Shown here: positions 29,796 to 39,082 of the stretch, piece by piece
How positions within the stretch are numbered: position 1 is the first letter of the stretch
Layout of the letters: the number at the start of each line of letters is the position of its first letter
DNA from: Pasteurella sp030783905
GTDB taxonomy: Bacteria; Pseudomonadota; Gammaproteobacteria; Enterobacterales; Pasteurellaceae
Assembly (NCBI GenBank): GCA_051122655.1
Contig: CP182107.1
Span: 1,860,001 to 1,924,000, forward strand
Direction of reading: 5' to 3'
Length of the DNA stretch: 64,000 nucleotides
The notes under the pieces: generated by a model
What the model was told of the DNA's origin: nothing
Database searches by the model: none
Seen by the model: the letters and a program-made list of their open reading frames with translations, nothing else
Translations under genes and position numbers: made by a program

Positions 29796-30221
29796 ATGAT
29801 CGACTTGAATGCGCTAAAAACAGAAACCAGAGAGATTATTACCGATCTTTTAAATGACGGTAGTGATCCCGATGCGTTATACATTATTGAGCATCACATC
29901 GCACACCATGATTTTGATAAATTAGAAAAAATTGCCGTTGATGCATTTAAGTTAGGTTATGAAGTTTCCGAAGCTGAAGAGTTTGAAGATGAGAGTGGTC
30001 AGGTGGTTTTTTGCTTTGATATTATTAGCGAAGTGAAGCTGACACCTGAAATCATTGATGCGCAGCAAAAAGAATTGCTTCCTTTAGTGGAGAAATGGGA
30101 TGGTACCTATGATGGTTGGGGCACTTATTTTGAAGATCCTAATGCAGAGGATGACGAATACGGTGAGGATGGTGAGTTCTTTGACGACGAGATTGATGAC
30201 GAGTTGAATGAACGCCATTAA
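29796..30221 (+). CDS. rraB: Ribonuclease E inhibitor RraB
   Basis: RraB binds the C-terminal scaffold of RNase E and changes the range of mRNAs degraded (E. coli knowledge). The 141-residue product has the family core DGSDPDALYIIEHHIAHHDFDKLE and KWDGTYDGWGTYFE, and an acidic tail with many Asp/Glu. AGAGGT precedes the ATG. It is a single gene with its own terminator. Confidence 0.93.
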   Translation: MIDLNALKTETREIITDLLNDGSDPDALYIIEHHIAHHDFDKLEKIAVDAFKLGYEVSEAEEFEDESGQVVFCFDIISEVKLTPEIIDAQQKELLPLVEKWDGTYDGWGTYFEDPNAEDDEYGEDGEFFDDEIDDELNERH

Positions 30222-30238
30222 AAACGTGTAAGAATAAG

Positions 30239-30276
30239 ACCGCACTTTTGACAACTTGTTGAAAGTGCGGTTTTAT
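30239..30276 (+). terminator. Terminator after rraB made of two inverted uptake sequences
   Basis: A 10-bp stem ACCGCACTTT (30239-30248) / AAAGTGCGGT (30262-30271) is followed by TTTATTTTG. Each arm is an exact uptake core. Confidence 0.88.
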
Positions 30277-30339
30277 TTTGAACTATTTTAGTTACTCTCT
30301 GCCTAATGAAGAGTGACTTTACAGAATAGGAAAAACGTT

Positions 30340-31053
30340 ATGACATTCAAACATCTTGCGTGGATATTACTTGCGTTACCTGTTGTGCTGAATGCGCAAC
30401 CAGTAGACAATAAATTGCAACATAATCAAGTCCAATTCAGTGCAGAAGTGGTCAAAGAAATTGATAAAGATGAGATGCAGGTCATACTGTATTTGCAAGA
30501 AGAAGGCAAAGAGGCGAGTGCATTAAATCAAGTGATTGTCGCACGTATGAATCAGGCGCTTGAGGCAGTGAAAAAGCACAACGCGGTACAAGTCGTTTCT
30601 CAACAACGTTACACACAAGTTCGTTATAGCAAAGAGGGCCGACAAATTGGCTGGATTGATCGCGCAGAATTAGTGTTAAAAAGCCAAGATATGCCAATGC
30701 TATCAACGCTGGTGGCGGAGTTAAATGAGCATTTTAAAATTGGCGGTATGTATGCCACAGTGTCTGAGGAAAGTTTAGCACGGGTGGAAAAAGAAATGAC
30801 CGAAGCCGTGTTGCACAAGTTTGAGCAAAAAGCACAATTGATCCAGTCTTTAATGAAAGCAAAAGGTTATCGCCTAATTGAATTGGATTTGTCTCCGCAA
30901 GATGTGATGGGTTCAACGAGAAGTTATGCGGTATCGATGAAAAGTACAGATGCTTTTTATAGTGCTTCTTCTGAGCACGAGATGGCCCTTGAAGGTGGCA
31001 AAACAAAATTAAGAACCGTTGTGCAAGCGAAAATTGAATTAATCAACGATTAG
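30340..31053 (+). CDS. Exported SIMPL-domain (DUF541) protein
   Basis: A 237-residue protein of the SIMPL (BP26/OMP28-like) family; function poorly known, relatives are periplasmic and linked to stress. A signal peptide is visible: MTFKHLAWILLALPVVLNA, with cleavage after Ala19. The ATG at 30340 starts this signal and follows ATAGGA; an in-frame start at 30313 has no ribosome site. The mature part has the alternating helix and strand pattern of the family with VVSQQRYTQVRY. It is likely periplasmic. Confidence 0.83.
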   Translation: MTFKHLAWILLALPVVLNAQPVDNKLQHNQVQFSAEVVKEIDKDEMQVILYLQEEGKEASALNQVIVARMNQALEAVKKHNAVQVVSQQRYTQVRYSKEGRQIGWIDRAELVLKSQDMPMLSTLVAELNEHFKIGGMYATVSEESLARVEKEMTEAVLHKFEQKAQLIQSLMKAKGYRLIELDLSPQDVMGSTRSYAVSMKSTDAFYSASSEHEMALEGGKTKLRTVVQAKIELIND

Positions 31054-31116
31054 CTTTCTAAGCAATGATATTTCTTATACAATACACCAATTCATTCGCT
31101 AAAAATCGGAGTAATA

Positions 31117-31716
31117 ATGAAAGTTGCAAAAAATGTTGTAGTGAGCATTGCTTACCAAGTGCGTACAGAAGACGGTGTTCTGGTTGATGAAGCCCCCGTA
31201 AACCAACCTTTAGAATATTTACAAGGTCATAATAATTTAGTGATTGGTTTAGAAAATGCCCTCGAAGGTAAAGCAGTCGGTGATAAATTTGAAGTGCGTG
31301 TTAAGCCAGAAGAAGCATACGGTGAATACAATGAAAACATGGTACAACGTGTACCAAAAGACGTTTTCCAAGGTGTAGATGAGCTTGTTGTGGGCATGCG
31401 TTTTATCGCAGATACAGACATTGGTCCATTACCTGTAGTGATTACAGAAGTTGCAGAAAATGATGTTGTTGTGGACGGTAATCATATGTTAGCCGGTCAA
31501 GAGTTATTATTTAGTGTTGAAGTGGTCGCGACACGTGAAGCAACATTAGAAGAAATCTCGCACGGTCATATCCATCAAGAAGGTGGATGTTGTGGCGGTC
31601 ATCACCATGACAGTGATGAAGAAGGACATGGTTGTGGCTGTGGTAGTCATCACCACCATGAACATGAGCATCATGCACATGATGGCTGTTGTGGCAACGG
31701 TGGTTGTAAGCACTAA
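31117..31716 (+). CDS. slyD: FKBP-type peptidyl-prolyl isomerase SlyD
   Basis: SlyD is a cytoplasmic proline isomerase, chaperone and nickel-binding protein that helps hydrogenase maturation. The 199-residue product has the split FKBP domain around an insert-in-flap domain (PLEYLQGHNNLVIGLENALEG and EEAYGEYNENMVQRV) and a C-terminal tail of about 50 residues packed with His and Cys (GGCCGGHHHDSD, GCGCGSHHHHEHEHH). CGGAG precedes the ATG. Its terminator shares bases with the stop of the convergent DUF465 gene. Confidence 0.97.
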   Translation: MKVAKNVVVSIAYQVRTEDGVLVDEAPVNQPLEYLQGHNNLVIGLENALEGKAVGDKFEVRVKPEEAYGEYNENMVQRVPKDVFQGVDELVVGMRFIADTDIGPLPVVITEVAENDVVVDGNHMLAGQELLFSVEVVATREATLEEISHGHIHQEGGCCGGHHHDSDEEGHGCGCGSHHHHEHEHHAHDGCCGNGGCKH

Positions 31717-31738
31717 TTCTCGGTATTCGATAAAAATA

Positions 31739-31767
31739 AACCGCACTTTATGTGCGGTTCTTTTTTA
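31739..31767 (+). terminator. Terminator after slyD containing an uptake sequence
   Basis: An 8-bp stem AACCGCAC / GTGCGGTT is followed by CTTTTTTA. An uptake core on minus (31740-31748) lies across the first arm, and the terminator's end touches the stop codon of the convergent gene. Confidence 0.85.
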
Positions 31768-31977
31768 TTGATGTTTTTTTAAGAGTACATATATTTCATC
31801 TTTTAAGCGGAGTTTTTCTTTTTTTAAATTTTCGACTTCTTGTGGGGTTCCTAGCTCAATATTGGATTCAATATTTTTAATACGATGATCAAGTTCGTTA
31901 TGTTTTTCGAATAAACGATTAAAATGTGCATCTTCGAGTTTGAGTTTAGAAATTAAATCACGAAATTCTGGAAACAT
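31765..31977 (-). CDS. DUF465/YdcH-family small coiled-coil protein
   Basis: A 70-residue, highly charged protein with heptad-like spacing (FNRLFEKHNELDHRIKNIE, then VENLKKEKLRLKDEIYVLLK), typical of the YdcH family, a helical hairpin of unknown function. AAAAAGGAGCG precedes the ATG. A CRP-like palindrome (TGTGT-N6-TCACA at 32056-32071) lies about 80 bases upstream. Confidence 0.82.
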   Translation of the reverse strand: MFPEFRDLISKLKLEDAHFNRLFEKHNELDHRIKNIESNIELGTPQEVENLKKEKLRLKDEIYVLLKKHQ

Positions 31978-32074
31978 AGGTCGCTCCTTTTTATATCAGG
32001 TTAAAGTATAAAAACTATACATATGGCTATCTTATCCAAATTCGTTTTCCATTACTGTGTGAGAGATCACAAAA

Positions 32075-32545
32075 TTATAGATGATGTTTTTTGCGCAGTT
32101 TCGCTAACAGGGCGTCACAACATGGTTCAAGTAGTTGGTAGGTCTGGTTAAAATCTTTGCTATACCAAGGGTCAGGAATATGATCGTAACCTAAATCAGG
32201 ACAAAGATCGGTGATTTTAAAAAGCTTATCAGGATGATGACCGAAGAGACGCTCTAAATCTTGTAAATTATGGTTGTCCATCGCAATAATATAATCAAAT
32301 TCTTGCCAGTGATATGGTTGTATTTTTTTACTACGAAAGCCCGTACTCTCAATATGATGCTGATCCAGTATGTCCGCCGTGCCACAATGCATATCCTCGC
32401 CATCATGCCAGCCTGAGGTCCCCGCACTGCTGGTTGTTATGTCCGCCACCAATCCAGCCTGTTTAATTTTTTCACGCATGAGAAATTCCGCCATGGGTGA
32501 ACGACAAATGTTGCCTAAGCACACAAATAAAAGATGAATCGTCAT
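32075..32545 (-). CDS. Low-molecular-weight protein tyrosine phosphatase
   Basis: A 156-residue phosphatase. The P-loop CLGNICRS near the N-terminus holds catalytic Cys9 and Arg15, and DPWY gives the general acid Asp125. Such enzymes act on tyrosine kinases of capsule or exopolysaccharide export, arginine phosphate, or small substrates; no partner kinase is in the window. AAAAGGAG precedes the ATG. It is a lone gene between a small coiled-coil gene and the trimeric adhesin. Confidence 0.92.
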   Translation of the reverse strand: MTIHLLFVCLGNICRSPMAEFLMREKIKQAGLVADITTSSAGTSGWHDGEDMHCGTADILDQHHIESTGFRSKKIQPYHWQEFDYIIAMDNHNLQDLERLFGHHPDKLFKITDLCPDLGYDHIPDPWYSKDFNQTYQLLEPCCDALLAKLRKKHHL

Positions 32546-32585
32546 GTTGCGCTCCTTTTCCTGACATTATTTTTATCGCAAAAAA

Positions 32586-32627
32586 TACAATTCGGCTCTA
32601 TTCAATACAATCGAATAGAGCCGAATT
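32586..32627 (-). terminator. Terminator of the trimeric autotransporter gene
   Basis: A 15-bp stem AATTCGGCTCTATTC / GAATAGAGCCGAATT with a 9-base loop is followed, on the minus strand, by GTATTTTTTG. Confidence 0.88.
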
Positions 32628-32658
32628 TAGGTTACATGTTTTTAGCCTTTGCTAAGGA

Positions 32659-35600
32659 TTACCATTGATAACCTGCACCGATACTTGCACCAAAGTCACC
32701 ACGCGAGTTTGTGTTACCCGTTAATTTGATGATGACTTTGCCGTTATCAGAAATACGGGACATACCCAATGCAATTGCGTTTTGTCCTTTGTAAGTGCCC
32801 GCGGCAATCGCCACCATGCTCTTACCAGGAATATACGCTTGTGGTAAACTAGCCGCTGCATTTGCGCCTGCAATACCCGCACGGAGATCTTTATCCACTT
32901 TATTGAGACGGTTATTCAGAATGTTATAGCCTTGACCATTTTGGTTCATGATTTGTTTGCTCAACTCATGTAACTGGCTACCATTTACCGCATCCGTACT
33001 GGTTTCAGACACTTCTCCTTTCGCAATACCGCTAATTTTATTGGTTTTACCATCAACCGTAATACCACCGACTTTGACTTCATCAAATGCCACTTTATCT
33101 GCGGTTTTTACTTCATAGATCGTTTGTCCATTAGCACCAGCGGTTGGTGTAACGACCATATTTTTACCAGCGGATACTTCATTGCGACTTGCTTTAATTG
33201 CATCATTGATATTGTCCTTGCCAGTACCGCCGATGTCAGTATTGGTATAAGCACCAGTCGTTGGATTATAGGTAGTCGTGCCGCCAATGATATTTTTTAC
33301 GCCTTCACCCTGAGCAAATAACTGGCCACCATTGACAGCGTCTTTGCTATTTTGTGATACATCTCCATTTGCAACATTGACTACTTTTTGATTGCCTGCA
33401 TCAATACCTGTTTTACTGATACTCGGACTATTTGCAATTTTATTACCGCTATCGTCAACAAAGGTTAAGCCATTGTTATCAATTTTTGTGCCACCAGCAA
33501 CAGCGCTATCAAATTTCACATCTTTTTGAGTTGCAACTGTGTATGTTCTACTTCCATCAGCTGCAGTTTCTGTAGTCACTTTAATATTGTCACCTTCTAC
33601 AACCGTTGTTTTAGACGCTTTTGCGGCCGCATTGACAGCTTTGATTGCATCATGAATATTATCAGCACCAGTATCGCCAATATTTGTCATTGATAGTACG
33701 CCATTCTCGTTTTTAGCATTTCCACCAAGTATATTGACAGTATTATCTACAGCTTTACTAAGCTGTTCTTCTGTTGCTGCACGACCACTTTTCGCGAATG
33801 TATTACCACCAAGTTCCTTATTAGCTAAGCCAGTAATATCATTCGTTGTTTTATCAATAACAACATCACCCACGGTTGTTTTGTCAAACTCAACTTCTTT
33901 AGCCGTTTCTACTGTGTAAATCTTATTGCCATCAGAACCATCTTTTTCAGTAACAACAATATTTTTACCCGCTTCTACTCCAGTTTTGGCTGCTTTAGCT
34001 GTATTATTTACGGCTTCAATCGCATCGTGGATTGTCCCTTTACCCGTACCACCAATATCTGACATGGTTAAAGTTCCTGCTGTATCTCCCTCTTTGGTGA
34101 TAGTTGCATTGCCACCCAATACATTGCTCACTAAAGTATTACCGACATTACCTAGCGTATTTAACGCCAAATACAATTGGCTACCATTGATTGCGTCAGT
34201 ACTTGTTTTGTCAATACGACCTGCAGCAACATTGGTAATCGTACGTTCTGCATCTTTTTTACCGACACTGACTGTCGCGATAGGTTTAATCCCTGCGAAA
34301 CCACTGTATTTAAATTCATTTACTGTTGCTTCATTTGTTCCAACTGCTTCTGCTGTTTCTGCGCCAGCACCTAATGCGACAGAATCTTTAGCGCTTGCGA
34401 TAGCACCGTTACCTAACGCTACTGAATTTTGTTTTTTTGCTTTAGCTGCTTTACCTATTGCAACCGCATCAGAACCATCGACAGCCTGTCCTCCATCAAA
34501 GCCTGTTTCAGCGCCCATACCAATAGCAATGGACGCAGAGGCACGCGTTTGTGCTTTGGTACCAAACGCAATCGAACTCCCTGCATTCTCTGCAGTTTTT
34601 GCTTCAGAACCGAAAGCAATAGCTTGGTAACCTTTTGCGTTAGAATTGTAGCCAATTGAAACAGCTTGGGCTTTAGTATCTGATTTCGCACCAAAACCTA
34701 ATGCAATGGTACTTGCATAATGAGCCTCCGCTTTGGTACCAATTGCGATAGCATCTTTCGGGTTTTCTTGTTCTTTGCCAGCTTCAGCTTGTTTTGCGAT
34801 GGCTTTTGCTTCGTTACCAATTACGATAGCAGCGTAAGCACCATATTTTTTATTGTTAACAGTCAAGCTTTTGGCTTCTGCATTTTTACCTAATACGATT
34901 GCACCACTTGCATCTGCTTTCGCATTTTCACCAATAGCAATGTTGGCTGTTTCTCCACCAACAGCTTCTGCGTTATAACCGATAGCGATTGAGGCTACAC
35001 CATCTGTTTTGGCTTTGTGACCTTGTGCAATACCAAAGTTTTTTAAAGAAATGGACTCTTTACCGAGTGCAATAGTATTGTTAATAGCTAACTTTGTACC
35101 AGAATCCGAACCACGGCCAGCATGTTTACCAATTGCAATATTATCAGTGCCTTTGATATTTTGTCCTGCTTCAATTAATGCAGCAAAGTTGTCGTGTCCT
35201 TCAACATTTTGTCCAGCACGGCTTGCAATCGCAACGTTGGTATTTCCTTTAGTATTTTTACCTGCACTATTGCCGATAGTGATGTTCTCAGTACCCACAA
35301 TACCTTCACCCGAATCTTTACCGATCGAAACTTGCATACGGTTATTATTGGATTTATAACCTGCTTTATTACCAATAAAGACAGCATCAGTTGCGGGTGC
35401 TAGTTTGCCATTTTCAGGATCGCCTTGTGCTTCTTTTTCTGTTTTAGTCACACCAGCGTTATAACCAATCGAGATCGTACTTGACCCTGCAGCTGTTGCA
35501 TTGCGACCAAAGGCAATAGTATCTGACTTAGTGGCTTGTGCAGTACGTCCCATCGCAATTGAGAAATCGCCAGATGCAAATGTTCTTGCAGTATCTGTAG

Positions 35601-36588
35601 CATTTACCGAACCACCAATAGCGATTGCAGAAGAACCAGTTGCATAAGCATTACTCCCCGTAGCAATAGCGGTTTCTCCACTTGCTTTTGTGCCATTACC
35701 TGTTGCAACAGATTGGTTACCCAAGGCTTTTGCTTGTTGGCCGATTGCAATAGCTGCCACGTTAGTTGCTAATGCGCGGTGACCAAGAGCGACGATGTTA
35801 CTTGCTTTTACATGGTAGACGTCTTTGCCGTCAACTTTGCTTTTTACAACGCTACCTAGTTCACTTTCTTTTGTGCTAACGTTTAGTGCTGAAGTTATTG
35901 CAGAGTTTGTATTAGCGTATGTCCCCATAATTAGGCTATGCGTACCTTCAAAGCTATCGCCTGCACTAGTGCCTAATGCAATATTGTTATTAACGCCTTT
36001 ACCTCTTTTTAAGGCACCATCACCAATCGCAATATTTCTACCTTCTGCAGAGACCTCAGTTTGCTCTGCACCTGCCTGACGTCCAATGGAAATATCCCAA
36101 TCACTATTTGCAGTTGCATTTTGACCGATAGCAATAGTTTGGTTATCGAGTGCTTTTGCATTACTACCGATAGCAATAGAAGCAGCTTTACTACTTTGAG
36201 ATTTAGCACCTATAGCAACGTTGCTTTCACCATCATTTGTTGCGCCTAAACCAATCACAACAGATTTTGTGGGTTTGTTATCTGCTTTGTCAGTTGTTTT
36301 TGTTGTTTCGTCACCACAAATGACACTTTGGCTTGCAGTATTATAAAAACAGTAATTACCGTCTTTAGCATCTGTCAGGGGATATTTATTCCCAGCAATA
36401 TCTTCCGCACTCGCATTGCCCGTTGCCAATACAACCGAAGCTGCGATTAGTGTAAAACTAAAGCCACTGACGCTGTTCACTAACGCCGATTTTGTTGAGG
36501 TGCTTTTGCCCCCCGCTTTTGCTAATTCTGAAACCACAACCCAGCTTTGAGTCGCTGCATTCCATAGTGTACGATAAATTTTGTTCAT
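32659..36588 (-). CDS. hsf: Trimeric autotransporter adhesin (Hsf/YadA family)
   Basis: A 1309-residue surface adhesin. It starts with an extended signal peptide region (MNKIYRTLWNAATQSW, then VVVSELAKAG) and a cleavage site ASA-E after residue 61. Residues about 100-770 are a long YadA-type head of many AIAIG-x-x-A-type repeats. A neck TSTDAINGSQLY follows near residue 800, then stalk modules (ILGGNAK, DIGGTGK, TIHDAIEAVN repeats and a second neck, SKDAVNGGQL). The last ~75 residues are the membrane anchor, ending in ASIGAGYQW. The Hsf name comes from remembered Pasteurella homologues. Two Cys (NYCFYN and VICGDE) near residue 80 are unusual. The gene is alone and closed by a strong terminator. 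Confidence 0.95.
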   Translation of the reverse strand: MNKIYRTLWNAATQSWVVVSELAKAGGKSTSTKSALVNSVSGFSFTLIAASVVLATGNASAEDIAGNKYPLTDAKDGNYCFYNTASQSVICGDETTKTTDKADNKPTKSVVIGLGATNDGESNVAIGAKSQSSKAASIAIGSNAKALDNQTIAIGQNATANSDWDISIGRQAGAEQTEVSAEGRNIAIGDGALKRGKGVNNNIALGTSAGDSFEGTHSLIMGTYANTNSAITSALNVSTKESELGSVVKSKVDGKDVYHVKASNIVALGHRALATNVAAIAIGQQAKALGNQSVATGNGTKASGETAIATGSNAYATGSSAIAIGGSVNATDTARTFASGDFSIAMGRTAQATKSDTIAFGRNATAAGSSTISIGYNAGVTKTEKEAQGDPENGKLAPATDAVFIGNKAGYKSNNNRMQVSIGKDSGEGIVGTENITIGNSAGKNTKGNTNVAIASRAGQNVEGHDNFAALIEAGQNIKGTDNIAIGKHAGRGSDSGTKLAINNTIALGKESISLKNFGIAQGHKAKTDGVASIAIGYNAEAVGGETANIAIGENAKADASGAIVLGKNAEAKSLTVNNKKYGAYAAIVIGNEAKAIAKQAEAGKEQENPKDAIAIGTKAEAHYASTIALGFGAKSDTKAQAVSIGYNSNAKGYQAIAFGSEAKTAENAGSSIAFGTKAQTRASASIAIGMGAETGFDGGQAVDGSDAVAIGKAAKAKKQNSVALGNGAIASAKDSVALGAGAETAEAVGTNEATVNEFKYSGFAGIKPIATVSVGKKDAERTITNVAAGRIDKTSTDAINGSQLYLALNTLGNVGNTLVSNVLGGNATITKEGDTAGTLTMSDIGGTGKGTIHDAIEAVNNTAKAAKTGVEAGKNIVVTEKDGSDGNKIYTVETAKEVEFDKTTVGDVVIDKTTNDITGLANKELGGNTFAKSGRAATEEQLSKAVDNTVNILGGNAKNENGVLSMTNIGDTGADNIHDAIKAVNAAAKASKTTVVEGDNIKVTTETAADGSRTYTVATQKDVKFDSAVAGGTKIDNNGLTFVDDSGNKIANSPSISKTGIDAGNQKVVNVANGDVSQNSKDAVNGGQLFAQGEGVKNIIGGTTTYNPTTGAYTNTDIGGTGKDNINDAIKASRNEVSAGKNMVVTPTAGANGQTIYEVKTADKVAFDEVKVGGITVDGKTNKISGIAKGEVSETSTDAVNGSQLHELSKQIMNQNGQGYNILNNRLNKVDKDLRAGIAGANAAASLPQAYIPGKSMVAIAAGTYKGQNAIALGMSRISDNGKVIIKLTGNTNSRGDFGASIGAGYQW

Positions 36589-36764
36589 TCATTTTTCCTT
36601 ATTTATTTCAAAGTGGAACGTCACAAGCGCGATCGTTCTCGTGTTTTTTATCCTCATTTTTGGATATTGCTATGAAACAAGGACGTCAAAAAATTGGTTG
36701 CTAATTCTACGACGATGATGAAGTGAACACTATGCTTATAATGTAAAGTTATTAAAAGAAGTAA

Positions 36765-38105
36765 CTAGTTTATTAGCGATGCGTAAAGATCATAGGCATC
36801 AGCCCCTGTGATCTTGACTTCAAGAAATTGCCCAGCCTTAACAGCCACTCGATTTGGATTATCAATGTAAACCACACCATCTATTTCTGGTGCATCTGCT
36901 ATGGAGCGTGCAATGATGCCTTTTTCATCTACTTCGTCCACGAGCACAGTGAAGACTTTGCCTACTTTTTGTTGTAAGCGCGTTGCGGAGATTTCTTGTT
37001 GTAATTGCATAAAACGGTGAAAACGTGTTTCTTTCACCTCTTCTGGGACTTGATCGGGCATGGCTGTTGCGATCGCCCCTTCTACTGGGCTGAATTTAAA
37101 ACAGCCAACACGATCAAGTTGCGCTTCTTTTAAGAAGTCTAAAAGAAGTTGAAAATCCTCTTCGGTTTCACCCGGGAAACCGACAATAAAGGTTGAGCGC
37201 AAGGTGAGAGTAGGACAGATTTCACGCCATTTTTTGATCCGTTCTAAGGTGCGCTCGATTGAACCGGGTCTTTTCATGGCTTTTAAAATTTTAGGACTCG
37301 CATGTTGTAATGGAATGTCTAAATAAGGCAAGATTTTGCCTTCTGCCATTAACGGAATTAAGTGATCAACATGGGGGTAAGGGTAAACATAATGTAAACG
37401 TACCCATACACCGAGCTTACCCAGTTGTTCGCAGAGGCTAAGTAAGCTATTTTTAATTGGCATACCATTCCAGAATACCGTTTTATTTTGCTCTTCTTTG
37501 CTGCGATCTAATGCATAGGCAGAGGTATCTTGTGAAACGACTAGAATTTCTTTGACTCCCGCTTCAACAAGACGTTTTGCTTCATCTAAGACTTGTGTAA
37601 TAGAACGACTGTCTAAATCACCACGCATGGAAGGAATAATGCAAAAAGTGCAACGATGATCGCAGCCTTCTGAGATTTTTAAATAGGCATAATGTTTTGG
37701 TGTCAGTTTTACACCTTGTTTTGGTACAAGATTGACATACGGATTATAGGCTGGTTTCGGCACGTACTTATGCACTTGTTGCATGACAGCTTCATAACTA
37801 TGTGGACCTGTTACTTCCAATACTTTGGGATGGACTTCGCGAATACGATCTTCTTTGGCACCTAAACAACCTGTTACAATCACTTTGCCGTTTTCTTCTA
37901 GCGCTTCCCCAATCGCTTCAAGGGACTCTTGTACTGCGCTGTCAATAAAACCACAGGTGTTGACAATAACCAGATCGGCATTTTCATAACTAGGAATAAT
38001 ATTGTAACCATCAGAACGTAACTCCGTCAGAATACGTTCAGAGTCCACTAAATTTTTAGGGCAACCGAGACTAATAAAACCAATATTGGGTAAAGTAGAT
38101 GACAT
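36765..38105 (-). CDS. rimO: Ribosomal protein S12 methylthiotransferase RimO
   Basis: RimO is a radical-SAM enzyme that methylthiolates an Asp of ribosomal protein S12. The 446-residue product has the N-terminal cluster cysteines C15, C51 and C80 (UPF0004 domain), the radical-SAM motif CDHRCTFC (C148, C152, C155) and a C-terminal TRAM domain. SLGCPKNLVDSE is the family signature. It lies alone on the minus strand between the adhesin and udp. Confidence 0.97.
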   Translation of the reverse strand: MSSTLPNIGFISLGCPKNLVDSERILTELRSDGYNIIPSYENADLVIVNTCGFIDSAVQESLEAIGEALEENGKVIVTGCLGAKEDRIREVHPKVLEVTGPHSYEAVMQQVHKYVPKPAYNPYVNLVPKQGVKLTPKHYAYLKISEGCDHRCTFCIIPSMRGDLDSRSITQVLDEAKRLVEAGVKEILVVSQDTSAYALDRSKEEQNKTVFWNGMPIKNSLLSLCEQLGKLGVWVRLHYVYPYPHVDHLIPLMAEGKILPYLDIPLQHASPKILKAMKRPGSIERTLERIKKWREICPTLTLRSTFIVGFPGETEEDFQLLLDFLKEAQLDRVGCFKFSPVEGAIATAMPDQVPEEVKETRFHRFMQLQQEISATRLQQKVGKVFTVLVDEVDEKGIIARSIADAPEIDGVVYIDNPNRVAVKAGQFLEVKITGADAYDLYASLIN

Positions 38106-38249
38106 AAAAAAATCTCAAAAAAAAAGAATAAATACGAGTAATGCTTTATTGTACAGAATTTATCTAGGGAAGACTATGAAATGGGCGGAAAAAGTCTAAG
38201 AAAAGCAAAGAATAGCAATAAAATCACTGAAAAGTGACAATGTCGTGAT

Positions 38250-38282
38250 ATAAAAAACGCTTAGCCATCGGTTAAGCGTTTT
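38250..38282 (-). terminator. Terminator after udp
   Basis: A 10-bp stem AAAACGCTTA / TAAGCGTTTT is followed by T residues on the minus strand. Confidence 0.85.
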
Positions 38283-38301
38283 GTATAGAAAGCATGAATC
38301 A

Positions 38302-39060
38302 TTACACGAGATATGACGCTGCTTTCACAACAATTTCAACCGCATTTTTTTCAATATCTTTCACTGCAGCTTCATTTGGAATCTCTTGCTGTGTACGGTT
38401 AACAATGGCGCCTGCCACCATACCCGCACGCAAACCTAAAGCAGCACACATCGTGAATAATGTGGCGGATTCCATTTCAAAGTTCATCACATTCAGATCT
38501 TGCCATTGTTTTAATGAGCCTTGGAAATGGCGATAGATTTTACCACTGTAGGTATCATAACGTTCTTGACCAGGATAGAAGGTGTCTGAGGCCGCCGTAA
38601 TACCTACATACACTTTTTGCTTAGCTAATTCTGTGGCGGCTTTGTAAAGCGCGTTGGTGCATTCAAAATTGGCAACAGCAGGATATTCCATTGGTGCAAA
38701 GTGTAAACTTGCACCGTCTAAACGGACTGCACCAGTGGTGACGAGAATATCGCCAACATTGATGTGTGGTTGAATAGCACCAGTGGTGCCAATGCGTAAG
38801 AAAGTGCGAACGCCTAATTGTGCCAGTTCTTCAACGGCGATAGAAACGGAAGGTCCACCAATCCCTGTGGAACAGACGACAACCGCTTTATCTCCGATAT
38901 AACCGAGCCAAGAAGTGAATTCACGAGTGGATGCGAGAAATTTAGGACGGTCTAAAAGTTGGGCAATTTTTTCGACACGTTCTGGTGCGCCTGGCGTAAT
39001 CGCGAGGGTGGCGCCTTCTAACATCGCTTTGGTTAAACCGAGATGGAATACTTCTGACAT
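38302..39060 (-). CDS. udp: Uridine phosphorylase
   Basis: Udp splits uridine into uracil and ribose-1-phosphate for pyrimidine salvage. The 252-residue product has the phosphate-binding GDKAVVVCSTGIGGPS and RIGTTGAIQP segments, and the uridine-specific FEMESATLFTMCAALGLRAG. AGGAGATATT precedes the ATG. It lies 22 bases downstream of asnC on the same strand, so it may be read from the asnC promoter. A strong terminator follows. Confidence 0.95.
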   Translation of the reverse strand: MSEVFHLGLTKAMLEGATLAITPGAPERVEKIAQLLDRPKFLASTREFTSWLGYIGDKAVVVCSTGIGGPSVSIAVEELAQLGVRTFLRIGTTGAIQPHINVGDILVTTGAVRLDGASLHFAPMEYPAVANFECTNALYKAATELAKQKVYVGITAASDTFYPGQERYDTYSGKIYRHFQGSLKQWQDLNVMNFEMESATLFTMCAALGLRAGMVAGAIVNRTQQEIPNEAAVKDIEKNAVEIVVKAASYLV

Positions 39061-39082
39061 AATATCTCCTTATTTCATTATG

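Noticed and set aside
32056..32071. CRP-like palindrome upstream of the DUF465 gene
   Set aside because: One half is TGTGT, not TGTGA, and no promoter was seen near it; kept only as a remark.
33926..34630. A 234-codon open frame antisense to the adhesin gene
   Set aside because: Its composition comes from reading the head and stalk repeats backward; no ribosome site or family features. The opposite strand clearly encodes the adhesin.
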